From positions 4,092,001 to 4,156,000 of the forward strand of contig NW_015622541.1 in NCBI RefSeq assembly GCF_000835495.1: a DNA stretch of 64,000 nucleotides, read 5' to 3'. Position numbers and translations under genes: made by a program. Of the stretch, positions 55,171 through 64,000 are shown in pieces. This DNA is from Cladophialophora immunda. Lineage: Eukaryota > Ascomycota > Eurotiomycetes > Chaetothyriales > Herpotrichiellaceae. Under the pieces are notes generated by a model. It did no database searches, had not been told where the DNA came from, and saw only the letters and a list, made by a program, of their open reading frames with translations. The stretch's first letter is position 1. Every line of letters begins with the position of its first letter.

Positions 55171-56468
55171 ATGGCACCTCATGCTGAGGATCCTGGATCG
55201 CTGGAGCATCAGCCATACTCATCTGCTCCGCCAAAGACCAAGGCTAGGAACACCGTGCTCCCTTTCGACGAGGAGTCTACACCTAGTGCTACCAAGATCG
55301 GAAAGAAGCTCTCAGAAACATACGAACCAGGACATGTACCGCCAGAACGCCATGAACATTATGCATACGACTATCTTCGCCCTCGCTTTCCTGACGTCCA
55401 TTGGGACGAGCTGACAGAAATCCCCCATGAGGACAAAGGCGTTCTTGGCCATCCGAGATTTCGGAATCTTCTTGATGCTGCCGAAGATGTATTTGACTAC
55501 ATACCAAAGATAGGCACGGAAATCACTGGCATCAAGCTGACGCAGCTCACTGATTCGCAAAAGTGTGATCTGGCAAGGCTCGTGGCAACTCGCGGAGTTG
55601 TCTTCTTCCGCAATCAAGAAGACTTCGACATTGAGGCTCAAAGGGAGCTGGGAAAGTTCTTTGGCACGCTTCACAAGCATGCTACAACTTCAATGCCTCA
55701 GAGAGAAGGGCTTGAAGATGTCCATGTCATCTACACGACAGACGAATCACTGGACCAACGTGCTCTCTTTACTCCGACATATTTATGGCACTCAGATGTG
55801 AGTTGACTCCAAATCGTCGGCAAGTGTCACACTGATATAGTCGCCAGGTGAGCTATGAAGTACAGCCTCCATCGTATACGTCTCTCAAAGTGTTGACCGG
55901 CCCCCCACGAGGTGGCGGAGGCGACACCCTCTGGTGCTCGCAGTACGCAATCTACGACGTTCTGTCAGCACCGATGCAGAAGTATCTTGAAAGTCTCACG
56001 GCACTACATTCGGCGGACGAGCAAGCCGAAGGATCTCGCGCAGCTGGCAGACCAGTGCGGCGCCAACCCATCACCACTGAACATCCCTTGGTCCGCATCA
56101 ACCCCGTCACGGGCTGGAAATCGCTATTTTTCAACCCAGGCTTTGTCATGAAGATAGTCGGTGTCCCCAAGGCCGAGAGCGACGCCATCATCCGATATCT
56201 CAACGAACTCATCACCACGACTCAAGAGGCACACGTGCGTTTTCAGTGGGGCAAGCATGATGTTGCGATCTGGGATAACCGGTGTACGAACCACACAGCT
56301 TCTTATGGTTTTATCCCGCACCGGAGACACGCCGTGCGGGTTACGGTGACTGCTGAGAAGCCGTATGTTGATTCGACTGGGAAGTCTCAGGAAGAAGAGT
56401 ACAACCAGAAATGGCGCCTACCACAGACAAACAAGGATGGGTCAAGAAGATCAAACTATAATGACTGA
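55171..56468 (+). CDS. TauD/TfdA-family 2-oxoglutarate-dependent dioxygenase (sulfonate/taurine type)
   Basis: Exons 55171-55797 and 55848-56468 give 415 residues; the 50-nt intron (GTGAGT to CAG) is phase 0. The iron ligands are visible: His and Asp in LWHSD (His207, Asp209) and the distal His in WDNRCTNHTASYGF. The 2-oxoglutarate-binding Arg is in the RRHAVRVTVTAEKP segment. Other family marks are RGVVFFRNQEDFDIEAQREL and GPPRGGGGDTLWCSQY. In fungi this subfamily includes the sulfonate dioxygenase Jlp1, which frees sulfite from taurine-like compounds for sulfur supply. The N-terminal 70 residues are family-typical. The real substrate is not determined by sequence, and no sulfur transport gene is adjacent. 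Confidence 0.92.
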
Positions 56469-56697
56469 CCAAGTGGTGAAGATGTACAAGTACAGCTTGC
56501 CAACGGGCATTTCTGAGATTTGCAAGATTTTTTGAATGCCTACTTATATACTGGGTAGGTAAAGCAACTGTCTATCTTCATCCTTGGGGCTCAGGCTTGG
56601 CAATATGAGATGCAAGCACACATCTTATTGATCCTTCTACCTGCACCGTAACCTCTCTGTCTCGTTGCATTCAAGTTCAGTGAAATGTGGCTCCATC

Positions 56698-59637
56698 ATG
56701 TCTGCTCCCTCTGTTCTCGAATATGCCCGTTTCCACGGCCTGGCTATTGACCACACCTCAGAAGATCCCCTAGCCTACATTTCCCAAATACCGCTGCAAG
56801 ATATTGAGGATGGCCAACAACTGCCAGACCAAGATTTCTCGGTATTTGCTGACGATATTGCAGAGCCAAAGTTGCAGCTCACCCGTCATGAAGGTACCAT
56901 GCTCGCTGAGAGCATCCTCGACCGTCCCCCCGTCGTGAACTGGAGCAACTTCCTGCCGGAACGGCACCGACTGCGAAACTTGAAAATCGAAGAGCCGTTG
57001 CTAGCAGGGGACCACGAGTCAGAGGTTCGGCGTTTCAGACGAGAGGCATCGAGCCAGGTGGACACCGAACACTTGTTCGAGACCTGTTCCTTGATCAGTT
57101 CTGCATCAGGACAGGACTTCGAGGATGAATGGAACGACATCCAATCCGGCCACGTTCTAAGAGAGGTCGAACAAGAGCTGGAAGATGAGAGATGCCATAC
57201 TACGAAAGAGGGGCTGGTGCATTTGTCGATTTCGCTGAAGGACACTTTGAGCGAGGACACAAAGGCCACCATACTGCACAGCTTTGTTCCAGTTTTGAAG
57301 GTTCGACACTCACTCTCCTGCCTTGCGAACCCAGCTGACGGAATGTAGAGACCACGACTGAGATCTGTGACACCCCCGTTGATGCCAGACTCGCCAGAGC
57401 CACAAGTTCCACCCTCCCCCAACCTAGACTTCTCTCTACGGTCTGAGGAAGACATTGATAGGGACAATTTTCTGCTTCAGCTAGAGAAAGAGATGCAAGA
57501 GAAGGACCAAATACCGTCCGAAGGAATCGATGATGCGAGTCCGACGACATCCAAACTGGTATTGAAAGAGATACATGACGCAGCTAACTTGGAGGCCGGT
57601 GAAGATTTGCGAATGGAAGCAGTCTGTGCATCATTCGATGGAAGTCACCAACCGAGAAAGAACCTCGAAAATCTGTGGCTTGATGTGCCAATGATCTCGT
57701 CTTCTTCGCAATCTCAGCAATCCAGCGAACAGGCAGTCAAATTGTCATCGCCTGTGGAGCCTGTCCCGGCTTCTCGAGCCCAACCCCTCACGCTCACTGC
57801 ATCTAAAAGCCCTAGCAACGAAGTTCAGCCTGGTTCAATAACGACAGAATGGTGCGTCGACAGTGGTAAACTAGGTTCTCTCGAAGAGTTATTGTCCCGC
57901 GGGGCGGTGGAGTTTGAAAATGATGGATTTGAGGCGGTAGAGGATGACCTAGACGAAGAGCTGGTCAAGTTCGCGGAAAAAGCAGAGAAAGAGATAGATG
58001 CCGGCTTGAGAGGTGACAAAATCGACACACCAGAAGAGTGCTTGAAACAACCCGTTCCTCGACTGGAACCTTTTTCCACCCGGTCGCTATGTGACGACCA
58101 AGACGCTGACCTTCTCTTGCGCAAAATTGATGAGGTGTGCTTGGTCATCCCAAATACGGCACACTTGCAGAATGACCCAAAGCTCAATTGGTCTCCCTTT
58201 CCGCCCCAGTTAACCAAGCTGCAACTCGTCGACGGTATTGAAGATGATGGCAAAATTGGCACACTTGTGGGCGCACCACAAGGAGTTGTCAAGAGTGAGC
58301 AACTGCTCTGGAAACCGTCCGGTCTCCGCATGCTTGAGACAAATGATGAGAGTGATGGTGAAATGGAAGAGGATCCAGAGTTGCGTGAGAATATGTCCAG
58401 AGTGAGCGAACCCATCGTTCCGGCAAAGAGACTCAATCATGGGTCGGACTCGAGCTGCATGTCACCAACTAAGAAGTCCTGCACACTGGACACCAATAAA
58501 GTACAGGGCATGATGGCACGCAATACCGGCCTTGCTTTGAACGGCTTCTCGAGTTTCAATGCGCTGGAGGCGTTCCTTGATCTACGAGGAGCAAAGTTCA
58601 AGAGAGCTGCTCAACCACAACCGCCTTCGGCAAATGAACTTGCAGACGATCCCATTCAAGCAACTCAACTTGAGGAAGAGAAGCGTGTAACCTTGGCGCG
58701 CGGTTCGGTCTTGCAGCAGTCAGAACCATCGGGCGAATCCAACCCTTGCACCATCCAAGTTCCGTCAACCGCAATTGGCACTACACACACCGGTGGCAAC
58801 GACGACCTTGGCCCACTTATGGAGTCGAAATGGCCTAGGACGATCTTGATCGAGACAACCACTCTCGGAAGATATCGTTCACTTGTCAGTTTTCTAGAAA
58901 CAAACGGAGGTAAGCAACTTCGTATGATATACCGAGAAATCACCCAATCTGAGCGAAATACGCCTTCTGCGTCTCCCGATATCATTTTGAATCCGAGGAC
59001 AGCCCTCATGTTCACAAACATGCAGGCCTTACACCAGAAAAGCTTGCCTGGACAAGGGATCCAAGCAGGCGAAAGTATGATCCAAAGCAGAATCCTGAAA
59101 CTCGCACATGATTATACTCAGCTGTTCATTCTCGTTGCAATGACGGCTCGCGGGAATATCCTGCTGCAGTCGCAAGTTGACACGATGAACACTTTTGCAG
59201 GGTTTTGTGAAAAGCTCTCTAGTCGTCATGGCCTCCACGTCCACCCTCTCTGGATCTCGTCAAGTTCTGGAACTCAACCAGCTGAGGCGGCTCTGAGTTG
59301 GTGGACCTGGAATCTGGCTTGTTGCCACGGCTTTCCGGTTACCGACCCGTCTCAGTCCCTGCGTCCAAAGATAGACACAGCTAATCTCATCAATGAAGAG
59401 ACTCTCTGGGAGAGATTTTTAAGAAAGGCTGGGCTGAATCCTATGGCAGCCCAAGTTGTCCTCGGAGGATTGAGAAGATCGGACTCCCCTGAAATCACGC
59501 TCGACCAAGATTGGGGCCTGAGGAGATTCGTGAAGATGGATCCTGATGAGCGCATGGACATGTTTGCCGAGACTTTGGGACAGGGAGTACTCGAGAGGGT
59601 CAATGCCGTGCTTGACAAAGATTGGGGCTGGAGATGA
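56698..59637 (+). CDS. DUF7102-type protein, possible ZIP2/SHOC1-like meiotic factor
   Basis: Exons 56698-57300 and 57349-59637 give 963 residues; the 48-nt intron (GTTCGA, branch GCTGACG, TAG) is phase 0. The N-terminus VLEYARFHGLAIDHTSEDPL and the C-terminal block match the fungal family I know as DUF7102. That block starts PRTILIETTTLGRYRSLVSF at about residue 705 and includes ETLWERFLRKAGLNPMAAQVV, FVKMDPDERMDMFAE and GVLERVNAVLDKDW. The middle is acidic and disordered. The C-terminal order, a nuclease-like alpha/beta domain lacking an obvious catalytic ERKxxxD motif and then a helical SAM/HhH-like unit, recalls the XPF-like meiotic crossover proteins ZIP2/SHOC1. That link is my inference and is unproven. 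Confidence 0.72.
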
Positions 59638-60513
59638 GAAGCACAGCCCTCGCCGCTGCACAATGCTGACAATGCAGGCGGAGCTTTGCCTCGGTGGGGT
59701 GGGAACTGCCTTGTCACATCTTAGGGCTGTCGCGTGTTCAAATGTAAGGTGTGGAGTGCTCGAGATGTTTTGTAGAGCGAAGAGATAGAGCGAGACCTAC
59801 CTGACGAAGACAGCAGACTTGGTGAGGATGTAAGGAATCTCTAGGGATCATAGAACGTAGATAAATTCGCAGCCTGGTGAGCCGCAAGGCTGGCCCCCAT
59901 GACGTACTCGGTAGATTTGGAGAGGCGGCAACCAAAGACGCAGACTGCAGCCGTTGACCAAGCACACAACCCTGCCATTCATTCCTTGTGTAACTCTGGA
60001 GGTTTGGTACTTGTTGGGCGTCTATGATGCGTTCATGCTGTAAAGTCACCACTCTCTTCCTTCCTGTGGCTCCTTAGTCCGCCAGACTCAGCACTTGCGA
60101 GAATAATCTCCACCGGCCGTCCCTTGACCATCGTGGCTCCTCCGCTCCGCGGTTCGACGAGGTCCCAAAACGCCTTCTCTCTCCTCCGTTACCTCTTCCC
60201 AAACACTCATCGGCGCGCTCGCGAGAGATATTTGGGCTTCCGTCACGAATATATCCCTCTGCTGCGTCATCGGGCGCAGTCGAGCATCTACCGAGCCATT
60301 GTGCGCAGGCAGCAGAAGAAACGAGAAAGGAGAGAAGCGAGCCGAGATCTTGTCTTTTTCTTACGGAGGGGGATTGGAAAAAGCCGTGTTGCCTCATTCC
60401 TGCGGCGGCGCACCGGGAAGAGCCGTATTCTGAGGGCTATATATGGAACATCGCACCATGCTGGTGGCCGACACAGTTGGAGGGGAACGAGATCAACCTC
60501 AGCAACCGATCAG
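59638..60513. other. Upstream region of APP1 with a long ATG-less open frame
   Basis: The APP1 reading frame remains open upstream of its first ATG back to a TGA at 60025-60027, about 162 codons with no ATG. It is Arg-rich (RRARERYLGF, VRRQQKKRERREASRDLVFF). It could be 5' UTR, part of an N-terminal exon joined to an upstream ATG by splicing, or a non-AUG extension. The remaining DNA is the 3' flank of the preceding gene. Confidence 0.4.
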
Positions 60514-63153
60514 ATGACAAGTTATGGCGGCAATCGGGTGCCGGGCGCGAGGAGGGAGAAGGTGAAGGGGTATTTGAGGGCGGCCAATGAGCTGAGGCAG
60601 ACATACCAGGCGCAGATCCAGCAAAAGCTGCAGGAGAGTGTCGCCGAAGGGGGGACGTCGAGGGATTGGCCCGATGTGGAGATTGTGAGAAGCGAGAATG
60701 AGGAGATGCTCCTGTTTCCTAGCTATGCGAGAAAACATACGAAGCGGAGCAGCCGATACGACGACGCCGCTAGATATCCTCCCGGGACGCACGAGTCTGT
60801 GGAAACGCCGCATAGCAGCGGGGACGCGGACTACTGGAAACGAGAGTGGGAAAAATATGAAGACGCGAATGCTATCGTCGACGTGGATGTTCGGGGATGG
60901 GTCTATTCTCCTCAACAAGGGCCGCTGAATAGGAAGAACCGGCTTCTTGTGGCGGTCGCCAGGCGACTCAGCGGCATCTACGCTCCCACCTCCAGCCCTG
61001 CGACTTCGCGCCCGTCAAGCCAAGCTCCCTCCAATCGCATACAACAGGACGACAATTCATCCAGGTATGAAGACGAAGTCGCCGCGAGAGAAGCAGAGAA
61101 TATAACCCGTCGCGGACAGAGAGAGGCGGATGCGGCGGTCAGAGGGACTTACAGTTCGACTCCTTCAAGAGGAGGGACTCCTAGCGGTAGTCGATCGACC
61201 TCGCCAACGCGATCAATGACGACACCCGCAGATTATGAAGACGAAGATCCCGGTCACCGATCGATGGCTAAGCGTCAATCGTGGAATGAACCAGCCAATA
61301 TGAGCAGAGAAGAGTTGTCGGCCGCGAACGAATTGCTGTTGGCACGGCTGAAACCTTTCATGTCGATGCCAACTGCGCATGTGCCGATTACGGTCTTCTT
61401 CTTCAACCAGTCCAAGTCGACTTCGAAGTCCGTGACCACGGATGAGTCAGGCCACTTCAATTTGCGAGCTGCCTTGGATTTTGTCCCTGATCAAGTCCGG
61501 GTCCTGGCCTCAGATAAACTGTCTGCGGTGGAAGATGTCATTGTCACCGAGAACAAGGGCGTTAGTCTGGTCAGCGACATTGACGATACGATCAAACATT
61601 CCGGGATCAGCAGTGGTGCGCGAGAGATTTTCAAGAATGCCTTCATTCGAGAATTGGGCGACTTGACCATCAAAGGGGTCAAAGAGTGGTACACGAAGCT
61701 GGCTGCCATGAGTGTTCAGCTCCACTACGTCTCGAATTCTCCGTGGCAGATGTATCCACTGCTGCGCAGTTATTTCTCGCTCGCCGGATTGCCACCGGGC
61801 TCGTTCCACCTCAAGCAGTATTCGGGAATGTTGCAGGGGATATTCGAGCCCGCGGCAGAACGGAAGCGTGGTTCGCTGGATCGAATCATGAATGACTTTC
61901 CTGAGCGCAAATTTATCCTTGTTGGTGATAGCGGAGAGGCCGACTTGGAGGTGTATACCGACGTTGTGCTTGAGCACCCAGGACGAGTATTGGGGGTTTT
62001 CATCAGAGATGTGACAACACCGGTCAAGAAGGGTTTCTTTGACCAAGCGATATCGAACACGCCGCCGGATTCCATGATTGCAAGAGATGGCGGGCGACTT
62101 AGTCGGTCTCCTGGAGACATAAAGACTGATGCTCCTGAGAACAGGCCCGCTTTACCTGAAAGACCAAAGTCGACGGTGGACCCAAAGCTTGCAGAAGGCG
62201 ATCTGATTGATTTCACAGACGACTCGGAAGCGAAAAAAGGCTCGCTAAAGCCTCCTACGCATTTGAGCGACATGCGCCAGCTCGACGCGAACGGCAAGCC
62301 CCATGCCCCCAATAAACCCAACAAACCCTCGAGCTTACGAAATTTCTCAACAACCCAATCAACACCGCCTGCGAACCATGTGAGATATTCAGCGTCGTCA
62401 GATACAGAGACTCAAGAGGCTGTGAAGAAGAAACCGCCACCACCACCACCTAAACCCCGTCGGAGTGGACGGACGCCGGACGCTAACACTGGGCATGCCA
62501 TGAGCGAGCCGGCACCACAGCCTCTCTCGAGAGCGCCATTCTCTTCTCCTCGCCAAAATCAAAGTCAGCCTCAACTCTCCTCTGACCTAGCTAAACATAC
62601 GAGTTCGACCTCGAATCCACCAACACTTACGCCAACGCTGTCACGCACGTCCACATCCGCTAGTAGCGCCTCGCGAAATGATGATGGCTATGTGGCCGTT
62701 GCCCGTCGCCAGATCTCTTCCGCATACAACACTCTCCCAGCGATTCGCTCATCCTCGCCTTCTCGCTCTGCGACCACTTCATCCGATCAAGCCAGCACAT
62801 CCAGCGACAACCGCCAAAATCCCCCACTGCCTGCACGGAGGGTGATATCTTCTTACCCTGCAGCCGCTGCACGATGGGCCACGGGCTACGGATACCCGGT
62901 CTCTGATCCGCTCGCAACTGCCAGCGATGGTAGCACCATTCCACCAACTCCCGGTAACAATGCACCATACGACAAGAAGTTGGAGATATGGCGCAGACGG
63001 TGGGCGAGGGCAGAAGAGATCATGCGTGCGAGAGGGGTGGTGTTAAGGAAGTGGAGGGTCGGTGGGGATGTCATGGACGAGTGCGTCGCGTTGGTGAGCC
63101 GCGAGCTGGAACGGCAGGACAGACATGGGCGAGAGCGGCACCACAACAGGTGA
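60514..63153 (+). CDS. APP1: APP1-type phosphatidate phosphatase (DUF2183)
   Basis: Single exon from the first in-frame ATG (60514), 879 residues. The N-terminus (RREKVKGYLRAANELRQTYQ) is as in fungal APP1. A beta-domain begins at IVDVDVRGWVYSP (about residue 122). The HAD-like catalytic motif DxDxT is seen as D355-I-D-D-T359 in SLVSDIDDTIKHSG, followed by VQLHYVSNSPWQMYPLLRSY and FILVGDSGEADLEVYTDVV. The C-terminal 300 residues are disordered, with a proline run (KKPPPPPPKPRRSG) that may bind SH3 domains. The last 70 residues are helical. APP1 is a Mg-dependent enzyme that makes diacylglycerol from phosphatidate at actin patches, where it associates with SH3 proteins of endocytosis. Start choice is uncertain because the frame stays open far upstream. 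Confidence 0.9.
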   Translation: MTSYGGNRVPGARREKVKGYLRAANELRQTYQAQIQQKLQESVAEGGTSRDWPDVEIVRSENEEMLLFPSYARKHTKRSSRYDDAARYPPGTHESVETPHSSGDADYWKREWEKYEDANAIVDVDVRGWVYSPQQGPLNRKNRLLVAVARRLSGIYAPTSSPATSRPSSQAPSNRIQQDDNSSRYEDEVAAREAENITRRGQREADAAVRGTYSSTPSRGGTPSGSRSTSPTRSMTTPADYEDEDPGHRSMAKRQSWNEPANMSREELSAANELLLARLKPFMSMPTAHVPITVFFFNQSKSTSKSVTTDESGHFNLRAALDFVPDQVRVLASDKLSAVEDVIVTENKGVSLVSDIDDTIKHSGISSGAREIFKNAFIRELGDLTIKGVKEWYTKLAAMSVQLHYVSNSPWQMYPLLRSYFSLAGLPPGSFHLKQYSGMLQGIFEPAAERKRGSLDRIMNDFPERKFILVGDSGEADLEVYTDVVLEHPGRVLGVFIRDVTTPVKKGFFDQAISNTPPDSMIARDGGRLSRSPGDIKTDAPENRPALPERPKSTVDPKLAEGDLIDFTDDSEAKKGSLKPPTHLSDMRQLDANGKPHAPNKPNKPSSLRNFSTTQSTPPANHVRYSASSDTETQEAVKKKPPPPPPKPRRSGRTPDANTGHAMSEPAPQPLSRAPFSSPRQNQSQPQLSSDLAKHTSSTSNPPTLTPTLSRTSTSASSASRNDDGYVAVARRQISSAYNTLPAIRSSSPSRSATTSSDQASTSSDNRQNPPLPARRVISSYPAAAARWATGYGYPVSDPLATASDGSTIPPTPGNNAPYDKKLEIWRRRWARAEEIMRARGVVLRKWRVGGDVMDECVALVSRELERQDRHGRERHHNR

Positions 63154-63557
63154 CGACTGATGGGAGACAGAAGAAGTTCTTGCTTTTGCTGTTTTGGGGG
63201 AATACATATAAAAAGCCAGGCGTGCTCCTTTGATGTTTCTTTTGTGTTGACGTTCGATATAAGGTCTCCATCATGATATATGAGAGGCAGTTGTTTGTAT
63301 TCTTTCATCTACTCTCCCAGGCTCGCAAATATACAAGCCGACCCTTTCCAGGTTCTCAAGCAGTTACTTCGGTCAGACGGTATGTGCTCTACTGAGCCCG
63401 AATGCCTCAATGAAGACTTTGTCGTTCATCCATATTGTACTCGGTACAACACTTCTATTGGTCCATGTTCTTGATCCATGAACACGTTGCTCCTCTCGGT
63501 ACATCCCGTCCATCGTACAGGATCTCCTTTGTGGGCGGGTTTCCAAGGGGGCCTCTC
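63154..63557. other. Intergenic between convergent genes
   Basis: About 400 bp of 3' flanks for APP1 and the small gene on the minus strand. Nothing else seen. Confidence 0.4.
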
Positions 63558-63906
63558 TCACATCTTCTTCCCAGCCACGTCGCCCGTGCCGCCGCTCTTG
63601 CTCCCGCCCTTCGCGGCGTCCTTCTTGGCCAGGATCGCGGCCTCCTCGTCCTGCAGCTCCTTGTCCACCTGCGCGCCGCGGCTGGGCGCGTTGCCGTGCA
63701 TCCTGGCCGGCGCGGTCGGGTCGACCTCGCCGGCCCGCGCCTCGGCGCTCTTGGACTTGCCCGAGCTGGAGGTGTCCGCGGCGTTGGAGGTCGTGTTTTG
63801 CGGGCCCGACGCGGCGAGGCGGTTCGCTATCGAGCGGCTGTCTTCTGTGCGGGCGGGTTAGGGATCTTGTTGTTCTGGTGGTACTTTCATTGGGAAGCGG
63901 GTGCAT
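63558..63906 (-). CDS. Small hydrophilic protein, conserved-looking, two-exon model
   Basis: The minus-strand exon 63844-63558 has strongly biased G/C-ending codons and reads SGKSKSAEARAGEVDPTAPA, then RMHGNAPSRGAQVDKELQDE and EEAAILAKKDAAK. It ends in a Gly/Lys tail and TGA. The exon begins after CTAAC and CAG, a textbook intron end, and an in-frame TAA just upstream shows that splicing is needed. A 40-nt intron with donor GTACCA would join it to MHPLPNE from ATG 63906, giving 102 residues. A longer first exon nearer the window edge is possible. I recall similar small proteins with HGNxPSRGAQ in many ascomycetes but know no function. Very high GC compared with its surroundings. Confidence 0.6.
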
Positions 63907-64000
63907 ATTGGGGCAGTCTTAGGGAGGGAGTGATCTGGAGGATAAGAAAGGTATCATGGAAGGGCGCGGTTGGTGGCTTGGAATAGGGATGAGAGGATGG

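Noticed and set aside
63373..63986. Long open frames on both strands at the right edge (177 and 183 codons)
   Set aside because: They come from the GC-rich exon of the small minus-strand gene read in wrong frames; their Arg- and Ala/Leu-rich composition is typical of such shadows.

Overview
The window looks like a chromosome segment of a filamentous ascomycete (Pezizomycotina). Genes are compact. Introns are about 40 to 70 nt with GTRNGT-type donors, CTNAC-type branch sites and YAG acceptors. The gene content is typical of Eurotiomycete-like fungi: a HET domain, DUF7102, the maltose-permease type of MFS and a BCP1/GUA1 neighbourhood. The style of several gene models suggests Chaetothyriales, but that placement is inference. 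I see no rRNA, tRNA, CRISPR array or intact transposon. Coordinates given for spliced genes run from start codon to stop codon, with exon boundaries inferred from frame and splice signals.

Layout. 1-5.8 kb: the N-terminal part of a BLTP2/FMP27-like giant lipid-transfer protein, cut by the left edge; a small Tim17-fold-like membrane protein; and, divergent from it, eIF4B (TIF3). 7.7-9.9 kb: a fungal-specific polytopic membrane protein whose reading frame breaks at a G run. 10.5-21.3 kb: two large housekeeping genes in tandem, the TFIIIC B-block-binding subunit (TFC3) and DDB1. 22.5-28.6 kb is an accessory stretch: a Cys-rich small protein whose coding signal changes frame, a 39-nt poly-G run, a HET-ankyrin gene, a possible ankyrin remnant and a Clr5-like protein.

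29.5-37.5 kb: an alpha-glucoside-type MFS sugar transporter, a nitroreductase, a 3.5-kb gene-poor stretch and a lipocalin-like protein. 38.6-42.8 kb: a divergent pair made of a Ctr copper transporter and a ferric/cupric reductase. Both carry the same Met-rich motif and they share a promoter with repeated TTGAGCAAG sites. This is the most coherent functional module here: the reductase would make Cu(I), which the Ctr channel imports.

42.9-47.0 kb holds three genes I do not recognise. 47.6-54.2 kb is a dense housekeeping block: MDV1 (mitochondrial fission), ARO7 (chorismate mutase), BCP1 and GUA1 (GMP synthase). They are arranged as divergent promoters of about 416-434 bp and one convergent pair whose stop codons are 14 bp apart. 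55-64 kb: a TauD-like dioxygenase, a DUF7102 protein (possible meiotic ZIP2/SHOC1-like factor), the APP1 phosphatidate phosphatase and a small conserved-looking protein at the right edge.
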